From contig NZ_LT607754.1 in the NCBI RefSeq assembly GCF_900090285.1, positions 3,038,001 to 3,102,000 on the forward strand: a DNA stretch of 64,000 nucleotides, given 5' to 3'. Of the stretch, positions 1-8,844 are shown piece after piece. Numbering within the stretch: position 1 is the first letter of the stretch; every line of letters starts with the position of its first letter. A program made the position numbers and the translations under genes. The DNA is from Micromonospora inositola (GTDB lineage: Bacteria > Actinomycetota > Actinomycetes > Mycobacteriales > Micromonosporaceae). Under the pieces are notes generated by a model. The model worked only from the letters and a program-made list of their open reading frames with translations, was not told where the DNA came from and did not search any database.

Positions 1-290
1 GGGAGCAGGCCATGCGGATCCTGCGCGCCCGGCTGCTCGCGGCGGCGCAGGAGCAGGCCGACGCGGCCGCCTCGGACGCCCGCAAGGCGCAGGTCCGGAC
101 GGTGGACCGCTCGGAGCGGATCCGCACCTACAACTTCCCGCAGAACCGGATCACCGACCACCGGATCGGCTACACCGCGTACAACCTCGACCTGGCCCTC
201 GCCGGCGAGCTGGACGGCGTCCTCGACGCCCTGGCGGAGGCCGACCGCGCCGCCCGCCTGGCCGGCGAAACCGAACTGACCCGCCGCTGA
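1..290 (+). CDS. prfA: Peptide chain release factor 1, C-terminal part
   Basis: This is the 3' end of the gene for RF1, which releases finished proteins at UAA and UAG codons. The open frame already runs at base 3, before the first in-window ATG, so the gene is cut by the window edge and its GGQ and PxT motifs lie outside. The visible end carries the RF1-typical stretch with [16 protein letters not shown], followed by the short helical tail ending ELTRR. RF1 rather than RF2 is supported by this tail and by the nearby prmC, whose product methylates the GGQ glutamine. Normally prmC follows directly; here a reverse-strand gene separates the two. Confidence 0.93.
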   Translation, partial: EQAMRILRARLLAAAQEQADAAASDARKAQVRTVDRSERIRTYNFPQNRITDHRIGYTAYNLDLALAGELDGVLDALAEADRAARLAGETELTRR

Positions 291-342
291 CCACCCGCCC
301 CCTGCTCGGCCCGCGCCGGCGCGGGGGAGCAACGGGTCGGGG

Positions 343-1899
343 TCAGGAAGCGCGGGGGCGGGACTTGGCGCGGAGCATCTCCCGGTCGGCCAGCTCGAAG
401 GCGGTGCCGAGGGCCTCCCGCAGGCTCGCGCCGGTGCCGCCCACCTCGGCGAAGCCGATGCTCACCCCGACCGGAGTGCCGGGCACCAGGGACTCCCAGT
501 CCTCGGTGCGGACCGCGGCGTCGATCCGGCGGGCCACCTCGGCGGCCTCCGACATCCCGGCCCCGGCCAGCACCACCACGAACTCGTCGCCGCCGTAGCG
601 GGCGACGAAGTCGCCGCGCCGCATCACCCGGTTGATCACTCCGGCGATCCGCTGGAGGACCAGGTCGCCCGAGTGGTGGCCGTGCCGGGTGTTGACCGCC
701 TTGAAGCCGTCCAGGTCGCAGACGCCGATCACCACCCGCTCACCCCCGGCCACGACCGCACCGATGTACCGCTCGAGGCGGCGCCGGTTGGGCAGTCCGG
801 TCAGTGGGTCGGTGAGCGCCTCGCCCTCGTACCGGGCCGCCTCCCGGCGCATCTCCTCGTGGTCGATCCGGGCGGCGATCCCGTCGATGTAGACGTCGCG
901 CAGCCGGTCGTTGCGCTGCGCCGCCAGCCGGAACGCGTGCCGGTCGGCCTGGTGCGCGGCGGCGTGGTCGCCGGCCCGGGCCAGGGCGATGCTGCGCAGC
1001 CGGGACGGTTCGGCCGCGCCGAGCGTCTCGGCCGAGACCTGGGCGGCGTCCAGCCGGGTCACCGCCTCGATCGGCCGGCCGTCGGCGACGGCCAGGCAGA
1101 CCTGGCCGAGCTGGCGCATGTCCCGCGCCCGGGCGCTGTCGCCGCCGTGGCCGAGCAGCCGGGCGGGGTCGGCGTCCGTGCCGGACTCCACCCGGTCGCC
1201 GAGGGCGGCCCGGCGGGCCGCCGCGTAGCCGTACGCGGCCAGGCTGCTCGGCCGCAGGTTGCCGGCCCGCCCGGCGCGCAGGAACCGGTTGAGGTCCCCG
1301 GCGACGTCCCGGAGGACCCGCAGGCAGCCGTCGCTGTCCCCGTTGTGGTCCAGCGCGACCGCGTTGCGCAGCCGGATGCCGGGGGCGGCGAAGGTCTCCT
1401 CCGGGATGCCGGCGGCCAGCCCGACCTGGCGGGCCCGCTCGATCGCCCCGAGGGCGTGGCCGTGGAAGCTGAGGTAGGAGTAGGCCATCGCCAGGTCATG
1501 CCAGCCCCAGGCGGTGTCCCGGTCCGGGTCGTCGACGGTGCCGAGCCAGCGGGAGGCCTTGACCAGGTGGGTGACGCAGCGGTCCAGCGCCCCCTGGTGG
1601 TGCGCGGCCAGCGCGGCCAGCGCGTTGAGGTGCCCGCGCAGGTAGGGCTCGGCCAGGTCGCGGGTGGCGCTGGACGCCTCCTCGATGGCCCGGGTGAACT
1701 CCGCCGTCCGACCGAGGTTGATCAGCGCGGAGAGGCGCTGGACCAGGGCGTCGGCGCGGGCGTTCGGGTCGCTGGTGGTACGGATGACCCGGTCCAGGAT
1801 GGCGCAGGCCTCCGCCGAGCGGCTGGCCTCCTGCAACGCCCGGGCGTGCCGGAGGGCGTCAACCTGGTCGTCGACCCGGTCGAGCCAGCTCACCAGCAC
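343..1899 (-). CDS. TPR-like sensor diguanylate cyclase (GGDEF)
   Basis: A 518-residue cytoplasmic protein. Roughly the first 330 residues are alanine/arginine-rich helical repeats of TPR type, with no membrane segment. The C-terminal 170 residues are a GGDEF domain: LTDPLTGLPNRRRL opens it, and the active-site motif YGGDEF is intact at residues 435-440. An RRGD sequence five residues before GGDEF matches the inhibitory I-site (RxxD). It should therefore make cyclic di-GMP from two GTP and be subject to product inhibition. No EAL or HD-GYP domain is attached. It is transcribed away from prmC and lies between prfA and prmC. The signal sensed by the TPR-like part is unknown. Confidence 0.88.
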   Translation of the reverse strand: MLVSWLDRVDDQVDALRHARALQEASRSAEACAILDRVIRTTSDPNARADALVQRLSALINLGRTAEFTRAIEEASSATRDLAEPYLRGHLNALAALAAHHQGALDRCVTHLVKASRWLGTVDDPDRDTAWGWHDLAMAYSYLSFHGHALGAIERARQVGLAAGIPEETFAAPGIRLRNAVALDHNGDSDGCLRVLRDVAGDLNRFLRAGRAGNLRPSSLAAYGYAAARRAALGDRVESGTDADPARLLGHGGDSARARDMRQLGQVCLAVADGRPIEAVTRLDAAQVSAETLGAAEPSRLRSIALARAGDHAAAHQADRHAFRLAAQRNDRLRDVYIDGIAARIDHEEMRREAARYEGEALTDPLTGLPNRRRLERYIGAVVAGGERVVIGVCDLDGFKAVNTRHGHHSGDLVLQRIAGVINRVMRRGDFVARYGGDEFVVVLAGAGMSEAAEVARRIDAAVRTEDWESLVPGTPVGVSIGFAEVGGTGASLREALGTAFELADREMLRAKSRPRAS

Positions 1900-1966
1900 C
1901 TCCCTGTCGGTGTGCGTCCGGCCGCACCCGCTCGTGATGTGACCCGCGACGCTTCATGATTATGTC

Positions 1967-2914
1967 GTGACCTCCCTCCCGCAACACCCGTCCGAAGGGA
2001 CAGAACGCCAGCGGCCCTCGCTGGCGATAGCTCGGGCGGCCCGCACGCTGGCCGAGGCGGGGGTCGAGGCGCCCCGGGCGGAGGCCGAGCTGCTGGCCGC
2101 GTACGTGCTGGGCGTCCCCCGGGGTCGGCTGGCCCTGGCCGACGGGTTCAGCGCCGACGACCTCGACCGCTTGGACGCGCTGGTCGGCCGGCGGGTCGCC
2201 CGGGAGCCGTTGCAGCACCTCACCGGCGTCGCCGGCTTCCGGCACCTGGAGTTGGCGGTCGGCCCGGGCGTCTTCGTGCCCCGGCCGGAGACCGAGCTGC
2301 TCGCCGGCTGGGGCGTCGAGCAGGGGCGACGGCGGAGCGCGCCGCTGGTGGTCGACCTGTGCAGCGGCTCCGGCGCGATCGCCCTCTCCGTTGCCCAGGA
2401 ACTGCCGGACGCCCGCGTGGTGGCGGTGGAGCGGTCCCCGGCGGCGCTGGCGTGGCTGCGGCGCAACGCCGCCGACCGGGCCGCCGCGAGGGACACCCCG
2501 ATCGAGGTGGTGGCCGCCGACGTCACCGACCCGGAGCTGCTGGAGGAGCTGGTCGGCCGGGTCGACGTGCTGCTCTGCAACCCGCCGTACGTGCCGCGGT
2601 CGGTGGTGGTGCCGCCAGAGGTGGCCGGACACGATCCGGACGAGGCGGTCTTCGGCGGGGCGGACGGGCTGGCGGTGATCCGACCGGTGATCGGCCGCGC
2701 GGCCGACCTGCTGCGCCCCGGTGGGGTGCTCGGCGTCGAGCACGACGACACGCACGGCGCGGCGGTGCCCGCGCTGCTCGCGGCGGACGGCCGGTTCGCC
2801 GACGTCGAGGAGCACCGGGACCTGGTCGACCGGCCCCGGTTCGCCACGGCGTCGCGGCGAGCGGACGGCCAGCACGCCGCCGGCGGCCCGGCGTGGCAGA
2901 CTGGCTCCTCGTGA
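1967..2914 (+). CDS. prmC: Release factor glutamine N5-methyltransferase
   Basis: A 315-residue class I SAM methyltransferase of the HemK/PrmC family, which methylates the glutamine of the GGQ motif in RF1 and RF2. The SAM-binding motif DLCSGSG is at residues 130-136 and the catalytic NPPY at 205-208. The N-terminal 100 residues form the helical factor-binding domain. The start is GTG, close to the start of the divergent diguanylate cyclase gene. The stop overlaps the next start (TGATG at 2912-2916), so the next gene is translationally coupled. The family assignment is firm. Confidence 0.93.
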   Translation: MTSLPQHPSEGTERQRPSLAIARAARTLAEAGVEAPRAEAELLAAYVLGVPRGRLALADGFSADDLDRLDALVGRRVAREPLQHLTGVAGFRHLELAVGPGVFVPRPETELLAGWGVEQGRRRSAPLVVDLCSGSGAIALSVAQELPDARVVAVERSPAALAWLRRNAADRAAARDTPIEVVAADVTDPELLEELVGRVDVLLCNPPYVPRSVVVPPEVAGHDPDEAVFGGADGLAVIRPVIGRAADLLRPGGVLGVEHDDTHGAAVPALLAADGRFADVEEHRDLVDRPRFATASRRADGQHAAGGPAWQTGSS

Positions 2915-3558
2915 TGCTCTACGACTGTCGGTCGCCCGCCGACCGGGACCGCGGCATCGCCGCTGCCATCGAGGCGGTCAAGAACGGCGAGCTGGTCGTC
3001 CTGCCGACCGACACGGTCTACGGGATCGGCGCTGACGCCTTCACCCCGTACGCGGTGAAGGCGCTCGCGGACGCCAAGGGCGGCGCGCGGCAGGCGCCGC
3101 CGGTGCTGATCGGGTCGCGGCACACCCTCGACGGCCTGGTGTTCTCGCTGCCCCGCTCGGCCCGTGAGCTGGTCGAGGCGTTCTGGCCGGGCGCGCTGAC
3201 CATCGTGGTGGAGCACTCGCCGAGTCTGTCCTGGGACCTGGGCGACTCCAGCGGCACGGTGGCGGTGCGGATGCCGCTGCACCCGGTGGCCCTGGAGGTG
3301 CTGCGGGAGACCGGCCCGATGGCGGTGGCGTCGGCCAACAAGGTCGGCCAGCCGGCCGCGGTCACCGCCGAGGAGGCGCGGGACCAGCTCGGCTACTCGG
3401 TCCGCGCCTACCTGGAGGCCGGGCCCGCCCCGGACCCGGTGCCGAGCACCATCGTCGACCTCACCGGCGAGGTGCCGCGGGTGCTGCGCCAGGGCGCCGT
3501 CGGGTTGGAGAAGCTGCGCGACGTGGTGCCGGACATCCTCGACGAGCGGGGGGTCTGA
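2914..3558 (+). CDS. L-threonylcarbamoyladenylate synthase (Sua5/TsaC)
   Basis: A 214-residue YrdC-domain protein. Known members make L-threonylcarbamoyl-AMP from threonine, bicarbonate and ATP, the first step of the t6A modification at position 37 of ANN-decoding tRNAs. The family signature PTDTVYGIG near residue 30 and the later SANKVGQPA and PSTIVDLTG stretches are all present. It lacks the extra C-terminal Sua5 domain, so it is of the short TsaC type. ATG 2914 overlaps the prmC stop; a GTG three bases upstream is an alternative start. It is followed without a gap by the phosphatase gene, implying one operon. Confidence 0.92.
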   Translation: MLYDCRSPADRDRGIAAAIEAVKNGELVVLPTDTVYGIGADAFTPYAVKALADAKGGARQAPPVLIGSRHTLDGLVFSLPRSARELVEAFWPGALTIVVEHSPSLSWDLGDSSGTVAVRMPLHPVALEVLRETGPMAVASANKVGQPAAVTAEEARDQLGYSVRAYLEAGPAPDPVPSTIVDLTGEVPRVLRQGAVGLEKLRDVVPDILDERGV

Positions 3559-4170
3559 GTGCCGCCGTTCACCGTGCTGCACGTCTGCATGGGCAACATC
3601 TGCCGTTCCCCGATGGCCGAACGGCTGCTGGTGCTCGCGGTACGGGAGCGGCTGGGCCGGCTCGGGGTCGACCCGACCCGCTCGGACGAGCTGCTGCACA
3701 GCCACAGCGCCGGCACCGGGGGCTGGCACGCGGGCGAGGAGATGAATCCGCCGGCGGCCCGGCAGGTGGTGTCGCGCGGCGGTGGCGTGGACGGGTTCGC
3801 CGCCCGCAAGCTCCGGTCGGACCTCATCGACGCCGCCGACCTGGTCCTCACCGCCACCGCCGACCAGCAGGAGTACGTGGTGGCGCTGCGTCCGGACGCG
3901 GCGGCTCGCACCTTCGTGCTGGGCGAGTTCGGTCGGCTGCTGGCCGCCGTGGACGCCGCCGGGCTGCCCCCGGTGGAGGCCACCCCGGATGCCGTGTACG
4001 CCCGCGGGGTGGCCCTGGTGGCCGCCGCCGACGCGGCTCGGCAGGGGGCCTCCCCGCTGCCCGCCGACGACCTCGACGACCCGTGGGGTCGCGGCGACCA
4101 GTGCTTCAGCCGGGTCGCCGACGAGGTCGAGGAGACGGTCCACCCGCTGGCCGTCGCGCTGTTGCCCTGA
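3559..4170 (+). CDS. Low-molecular-weight protein tyrosine phosphatase-like protein
   Basis: A 203-residue protein whose N-terminus carries the phosphate-binding loop CMGNICRSP (Cys-x5-Arg-Ser) typical of LMW protein tyrosine phosphatases, including Wzb and PtpA types. The general-acid loop is probably the DDPWGRG near residue 175, in the position of the family's DP motif. It is longer than the usual 150-160 residues because of inserts around residues 45-75 and 125-150. The GTG start immediately follows the preceding stop. The target is unknown; its position next to cell-wall and translation genes is conserved in actinobacteria but says little about substrate. Confidence 0.85.
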   Translation: MPPFTVLHVCMGNICRSPMAERLLVLAVRERLGRLGVDPTRSDELLHSHSAGTGGWHAGEEMNPPAARQVVSRGGGVDGFAARKLRSDLIDAADLVLTATADQQEYVVALRPDAAARTFVLGEFGRLLAAVDAAGLPPVEATPDAVYARGVALVAAADAARQGASPLPADDLDDPWGRGDQCFSRVADEVEETVHPLAVALLP

Positions 4171-4319
4171 GCCCGGCAGCCCCGAAGGTTGGGGTTTCTG
4201 TCCACCTTCATCCTTCTCCGCGAAATTCCTGCGTGTTTCGGGGGAAGAGGGCGGCGTGACCGCTGTTTCCGGTCATCCTGAACGGGTCCGAACGTGGCCG
4301 GCTCCTGCGGGGAGAGCTG

Positions 4320-6434
4320 ATGAACCGGGCCCATCTCGACAAGTTGTTCACCGTCATGCTCGCCGGCGTGCTCGCCGGGCTGGCCCTGGCGGCGGCCGCG
4401 CTGCCGGTCGCGCTGGTGTTCGGGCTGGGCTTCAAGGGGCTGATGCCCTACTCGGAGCTGCCCGAGTCGCTGCGTACGCCGCAGCCGGCGCAGCGGTCCA
4501 ACCTGTACGCCGACGACGGCCGCACCCTGATCACCTCCTTCTACCTGGAGGACCGGATGGACGTGCCGGTGGGCGAGGTGGCCCTGGTGATGCGGCAGGC
4601 CATCCTGGCCGCCGAGGACGTCCGGTTCTACCAGCACCACGGCGTGGACGTCCGCGGCGTGGTCCGGGCCTTCACCGTCAACCGGCGGGACGGAACGACC
4701 CGACAGGGCGCCTCCACGCTGACCATGCAGTACGTCCGCAACGTGCTGGCCAGCGATCCCCGGTTGACCGAGGAGCAGCGGTCCCGGGCCACCGAGATCA
4801 CCGCGGGCCGCAAGATCCGGGAGATGCGCTACGCGCTGGCCCTGGAGCGGGAGCTGAACAAGGACCAGATCCTCAGCCGGTACCTGAACATCGCCTACTT
4901 CGGCGCCGGCGCGTACGGCATCGCGGCGGCCAGCAAGCGCTACTTCTCCACTGAGCCGGCGAAGCTGACCCTGGCCCAGGCGGCGCTGCTCGCCGGCCTG
5001 GTCCGCTCACCCGACAGCGACGACCCGATCAACGGCGATGCCGACGAGGCGCTGCGCCGCCGGGCGTACGTGCTGGACCGGATGGTGGAGACCGGCCAGG
5101 TCGGCGCGGCCGACGCCGCCCGGGCCAAGGACGAGCAGCTCAAGCTGAGGCCCAGCGCGACGCCGAACGACTGCGCCGCCGTGCCCGCCGAGCACAACGA
5201 CTGGGGCTTCTTCTGCGACTGGTTCACCCAGTGGTGGAAGGCGCAGCCGGCCTTCGGCGGTTCCGCCGACGAGCGGCAGCGGACGCTGCGCCGCGGTGGC
5301 TTCAAGATCATCTCGTCGCTCGATCCGGACATGCAGCGCAAGGCCACCGAGCAGGTGCTGCAGGTCTATCCCGTCGGCAACAAGCGGGCCGTGCCGACCG
5401 CGGTGGTCCAGCCGGGCAGCGGCCGGGTGCTGGCCATGGCGGTGAACCGGAACTTCAGCGTGGCGGCCAACCCGCCCGGCCAGCGGAACTACCCGAACAC
5501 CGTCAACCAGCTCGTCGCCGGCGGCGGGGACATCGTCGGCTACCAGGCCGGCTCGACGTTCAAGCTCTTCGCCCTGCTGGCCGCCCTGGAGGCGGGGCTG
5601 CCGCTGGCCACCTCCTTCGACTCGCCGTCCCGGCTCGTCACCGACTACCAGGTCGGCGGCGGTCCGGCCAGCTGCGGCGGTTACTGGTGCCCGACCAACG
5701 CCAACCCGGCGTGGATGGACGGCGACCGCACCATGTGGAGCGCCTTCGGCCGCTCGGTGAACACCTACTTCGCCTGGCTGACCGAGAAGGTGGGCGCGGA
5801 CCGGGTGGTGGAGATGGCCGAGCGGCTCGGCATCGTGCTGCGCGCCAAGGACGACGCCGCGCTGGCCCGCAACGGCGCGAAGGGCTGGGGACCGTTCACC
5901 CTCGGTGTCGCCGCCACCACCCCGCTCGACCTGGCCAACGCGTACGCCACGGTGGCGGCCGAGGGAACCTGGTGCGCGCCGACGCCGGTCGCCTCGATCA
6001 CCGACGGAGCCGGCCGGAAGGTGGCCGCCGGGGATCCGGACTGCCGGCAGGTGCTCGACACCGAGGTGGCCCGGGCGGCGGCGGACGCGGCCCGATGCCC
6101 GGTCGGCGACCAGTCGATGTACCGGAGCTGCGACGGCGGCACCGCCGAGGAGCTCCAGCCCGGGCTGCGCCGGCCGCTGGCCGGCAAGACCGGCAGCTCC
6201 GACCGGAACGCCACGGAGACGGTGGTGGCCTTCACCCCGCAGCTCGCGGTCGCCACCATCGCCGCGAACCCGGACGACCCCCGGGACGCGGTCGGCGGCG
6301 GCGTGCAGGCCCGGCAGATCGCCGCGGTGGGCCGGCTCCTCGCGTACGCCCTCCGCAACCAGCCAATCGTCGACTTCGTCCCGCCCAGCCAGACCACCGC
6401 CCACCGCGTCACCGCTCCCCGCACCGGCAACTAG
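4320..6434 (+). CDS. Class A penicillin-binding protein (PBP1-type)
   Basis: A 704-residue bifunctional peptidoglycan synthase. A single N-terminal membrane helix (about residues 10-35) is followed by a GT51 glycosyltransferase domain with EDVRFYQHHGVD near residue 98 and QGASTLTMQ near 135. The transpeptidase domain has all three active-site motifs: STFK (SxxK) near 411, SVN (SxN) near 478 and KTGSS near 622. It polymerises lipid II and cross-links stem peptides outside the membrane. A GGGGAGAGCTG ribosome site precedes the ATG. It lies 149 bases after the phosphatase gene, so it may have its own promoter. The C-terminus is short, with no PASTA or linker extension. Confidence 0.95.
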   Translation: MNRAHLDKLFTVMLAGVLAGLALAAAALPVALVFGLGFKGLMPYSELPESLRTPQPAQRSNLYADDGRTLITSFYLEDRMDVPVGEVALVMRQAILAAEDVRFYQHHGVDVRGVVRAFTVNRRDGTTRQGASTLTMQYVRNVLASDPRLTEEQRSRATEITAGRKIREMRYALALERELNKDQILSRYLNIAYFGAGAYGIAAASKRYFSTEPAKLTLAQAALLAGLVRSPDSDDPINGDADEALRRRAYVLDRMVETGQVGAADAARAKDEQLKLRPSATPNDCAAVPAEHNDWGFFCDWFTQWWKAQPAFGGSADERQRTLRRGGFKIISSLDPDMQRKATEQVLQVYPVGNKRAVPTAVVQPGSGRVLAMAVNRNFSVAANPPGQRNYPNTVNQLVAGGGDIVGYQAGSTFKLFALLAALEAGLPLATSFDSPSRLVTDYQVGGGPASCGGYWCPTNANPAWMDGDRTMWSAFGRSVNTYFAWLTEKVGADRVVEMAERLGIVLRAKDDAALARNGAKGWGPFTLGVAATTPLDLANAYATVAAEGTWCAPTPVASITDGAGRKVAAGDPDCRQVLDTEVARAAADAARCPVGDQSMYRSCDGGTAEELQPGLRRPLAGKTGSSDRNATETVVAFTPQLAVATIAANPDDPRDAVGGGVQARQIAAVGRLLAYALRNQPIVDFVPPSQTTAHRVTAPRTGN

Positions 6435-6656
6435 GCCCCCGTGCCCCGCCGATCCTGCAGTTCGGGCGGGTCGGGGACGTACCGGGCGATGGCGTTCGGC
6501 ACCGGGGTGACCAGACCGACCCAGTTCGAGAGAGCGACGGTGTCAGCGGCCGCACCGGCAGGATGATCCCGCCGTACGCCGGCCCCGCGGGGCCAGCAGG
6601 CGGGGCGCGAGGCGCCCGCCGAGGTGACCCGTGGCCCCGGTGACGAGGCATCGCAC
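6432..6656 (-). pseudogene. Remnant of an NAD(P)-binding SDR/NmrA-type gene
   Basis: Read from a GTG at 6656 on the minus strand, the first 22 codons give [20 protein letters not shown], a textbook N-terminal GxxGxxG nucleotide-binding motif. That frame then stops. A second frame gives WVGLVTPVPNAIARYVPDPP, which resembles the family's later region with most of the middle missing. The fragment is only about 75 codons against the 300-500 of intact relatives, so it is a deleted, frameshifted relic. Its far end runs into a short sequence (6449-6470) resembling one arm of the repeat at 51278-51360. Family identity rests on my recall of SDR relatives. Confidence 0.55.
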
Positions 6657-6677
6657 GACTCCCAGTCTGCGGCCCCA

Positions 6678-6683
6678 TAGACT
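6678..6683 (+). promoter_or_regulatory. Likely -10 element for glyA, leaderless transcript
   Basis: TAGACT lies nine bases before the GTG start of glyA, and no Shine-Dalgarno sequence is visible between them. A transcript starting 7-9 bases after the -10 would begin at or next to the start codon. No clear -35 is seen. The same hexamer is found at similar spacing before ecm and the aldehyde dehydrogenase gene. Confidence 0.45.
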
Positions 6684-6691
6684 CCTTCGCT

Positions 6692-7981
6692 GTGGAGAAC
6701 GCGAGGGACACCTTCTGGGGGCCGGACTTCCAGCAGCTCAGCGCCGTCGACCCGGAGATCGCCGGGGTGGTGCTCGGCGAGCTGGAGCGGCTGCGCGGCG
6801 GCCTGCAGCTGATCGCCAGCGAGAACCTGACGTCCCCGGCGGTGCTCGCCGCGCTCGGTTCGACGCTGACCAACAAGTACGCCGAGGGCTACCCGGGCCG
6901 GCGCTACTACGGCGGCTGCGCCGAGGTGGACCGGGCCGAGGAGATCGGCATCGCCCGGGCGAAGGAGCTCTTCGGCGCGGAGCACGCCAACCTCCAGCCG
7001 CACTCCGGTGCCAGCGCCAACCTGGCCGCGTACGCCGCCCTGGTGCAGCCGGGGGACACCGTGCTGGCGATGGACCTGCCGCACGGCGGGCACCTCACCC
7101 ACGGCAGCCGGGTGAACTTCTCCGGCAAGTGGTTCCACGCCGTCGGCTACACGGTCCGGCCGGACACCGAGCTGATCGACTACGACGAGGTGCGCGACCT
7201 CGCCCGGGCACACCGCCCGAAGATGATCATCTGCGGAGCCACGGCCTATCCCCGGCTGATCGACTTCGCCCGGTTCCGCGAGATCGCCGACGAGGTCGAC
7301 GCGTACCTGATGGTGGACGCGGCGCACTTCATCGGGCTGGTCGCCGGGCGGGCCGTCCCGTCGCCGGTGCCGTACGCCGACGTCGTCTGCTTCACCACCC
7401 ACAAGGTGCTGCGCGGCCCGCGCGGCGGCATGATCCTGTGCCGGGAGTCGCTGGCGCCCCGGATCGACAAGGCGGTCTTTCCGTTCACTCAGGGCGGCCC
7501 GCTGATGCACGCCGTCGCCGCCAAGGCGGTCGCGCTGCGCGAGGCCGCCCAGCCCGAGTTCCGGGCATACGCCTCCCAGGTGGTGAGCAACGCCCAGGCG
7601 CTCGCCGCCGGCCTGGCCGCCGAGGGGATGCGCCCGGTGTCCGGCGGCACCGACACCCACCTCGCCCTGATCGACCTGCGCGAGGCCGGGGTGACCGGGG
7701 CCGAGGCGGAGGCCCGCTGCGACGCCGCGGCGGTCACGCTGAACAAGAACGCGATCCCGTACGACCCGCAGCCGCCGATGGTCGCCTCGGGCATCCGGGT
7801 GGGCACGCCGAGCGTCACCACCCAGGGCATGCGCGAGGGGGAGATGCGGCAGGTGGCCGCGCTGATCGCCCGGGCGGTCCGCACCGACCCTTCCGGTCCG
7901 GGGGGCGCCGACGAGCTGACCCGGATCGCCGCCGAGGTGGCCGAGCTGGTCGCCGCCTTCCCGGCGTACCCCCGTGGCTGA
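6692..7981 (+). CDS. glyA: Serine hydroxymethyltransferase
   Basis: A 429-residue PLP enzyme that interconverts serine and glycine with tetrahydrofolate, feeding one-carbon metabolism. Family motifs are all present: LIASENLTS near residue 40, the [14 protein letters not shown] segment near 63-76, [12 protein letters not shown] near 208, and the PLP lysine Lys238 inside [12 protein letters not shown]. The start is GTG with no upstream ribosome site, consistent with a leaderless message. Its end overlaps the start of the next, AtpI-like gene by eight bases, linking it to the ATP synthase region. An intact catalytic core leaves little doubt. Confidence 0.94.
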   Translation: MENARDTFWGPDFQQLSAVDPEIAGVVLGELERLRGGLQLIASENLTSPAVLAALGSTLTNKYAEGYPGRRYYGGCAEVDRAEEIGIARAKELFGAEHANLQPHSGASANLAAYAALVQPGDTVLAMDLPHGGHLTHGSRVNFSGKWFHAVGYTVRPDTELIDYDEVRDLARAHRPKMIICGATAYPRLIDFARFREIADEVDAYLMVDAAHFIGLVAGRAVPSPVPYADVVCFTTHKVLRGPRGGMILCRESLAPRIDKAVFPFTQGGPLMHAVAAKAVALREAAQPEFRAYASQVVSNAQALAAGLAAEGMRPVSGGTDTHLALIDLREAGVTGAEAEARCDAAAVTLNKNAIPYDPQPPMVASGIRVGTPSVTTQGMREGEMRQVAALIARAVRTDPSGPGGADELTRIAAEVAELVAAFPAYPRG

Positions 7982-8405
7982 GCCCGGGGCGCGCGCGGCG
8001 GAGGCGGCCGCGGACCGTGGCTGGCGGCTGCGCCACCTGCCGGTGCTGCTGATCGCCTCGGCGGTGCTGGGCGCGCTGGCCGCGGTGGTCGGCGGGGTGA
8101 CCGGCGGGGCCGACGCGGCGCTGGGCGCGGCGGCCGGGGTGGCCGTCACCGCGGTCAGCTACACCCTCACCACGGTCGTGCTGGCCTGGGCCGACGCCCG
8201 CGACCCGCAGCTGGTGCTGCCGTTCGGACTCGGCCTGTACGCGGCCAAGTTCACCCTGCTCGGGGCGGTGATGGTCGGGGTGGCGTCGACCGGCTGGTCG
8301 GGGCTGATCCCGCTCTGCCTGGGCATCGCCGCCGGGGTGGCGGTCTGGACCGGCGTGCACATCTGGTGGCTGGCCACGGTGCACGCCCGTCGCGTCCACA
8401 ACTGA
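7974..8405 (+). CDS. AtpI-like small membrane protein
   Basis: A 143-residue protein with four predicted membrane helices (about residues 25-45, 50-70, 80-105 and 110-130) and a short charged tail. Position and topology match the AtpI-type proteins encoded before atpB in many bacteria, thought to help c-ring assembly or cation supply. Sequence similarity to AtpI is weak, so the call leans on context. The GTG start overlaps glyA by eight bases. A separate AtpZ-like gene follows, so this organism has both small accessory proteins. Confidence 0.6.
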   Translation: MAEPGARAAEAAADRGWRLRHLPVLLIASAVLGALAAVVGGVTGGADAALGAAAGVAVTAVSYTLTTVVLAWADARDPQLVLPFGLGLYAAKFTLLGAVMVGVASTGWSGLIPLCLGIAAGVAVWTGVHIWWLATVHARRVHN

Positions 8406-8530
8406 CCGACCCGTCGCCGGCCGCCGTCCCAGCTTTCGGACGGCACGCCGGTGTGTCCGCGATCGGTCATTCTCTCAGTGCCGGGAGGGGAGTAGCGTGC
8501 CTCCAGACGACTTCGCCCGCCCGTGTCCCA

Positions 8531-8545
8531 CACAACCAGGTTGTG
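8531..8545. promoter_or_regulatory. Perfect 7-bp dyad upstream of the ATP synthase genes
   Basis: CACAACC-A-GGTTGTG is a perfect inverted repeat with a one-base centre, 51 bases before the atpZ-like start. A TATCGT hexamer at 8581-8586 could be the -10, which would put the dyad just upstream of the -35 region, a place for an activator or repressor. No regulator can be named. Confidence 0.4.
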
Positions 8546-8596
8546 CGGGGGGTGAGGCACAGCCTCGTCCTCTCGACTGATATCGTTCGCCCCGTC

Positions 8597-8833
8597 ATGG
8601 CCGGTGACCAGAAACCCCCCAGCACTGGCGGCTCGGACGACGTTCCGTCCGGTGCCGGCCAGGGTTGGACCGCGCTCTCGTACCTCATCGGGGGCATGCT
8701 GGTCTGGGGTTTCATCGGCTGGCTGGTCGACCAGTGGCTCGACTCCGGTGGCATCGCCACCGGCATCGGCGTCGTGCTCGGCATGGCCGGGGGGATCATC
8801 CTGGTCGTCCGCCGACTCGGCACGCCTACTTAG
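8597..8833 (+). CDS. AtpZ/AtpI-family small protein
   Basis: A 78-residue protein with a hydrophilic N-terminal 25 residues and two membrane helices (about 28-48 and 53-72) joined by a short loop around WLVDQWLDSGG. This matches the AtpZ/F0F1-ATPase-associated family encoded just before atpB. The frame stays open upstream to 8366, but the ATG at 8597 is preferred because it begins the conserved part and follows a TATCGT -10-like sequence by ten bases. It ends 11 bases before the atpB start. Confidence 0.72.
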   Translation: MAGDQKPPSTGGSDDVPSGAGQGWTALSYLIGGMLVWGFIGWLVDQWLDSGGIATGIGVVLGMAGGIILVVRRLGTPT

Positions 8834-8844
8834 GAAGGGACGCG

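Noticed and set aside
4274-4289. CTGAACGGGTCCGAAC upstream of the class A PBP as a seventh regulon site
   Set aside because: Only the left half-site matches; the right half is lost and the gene is unrelated to acyl-CoA metabolism.
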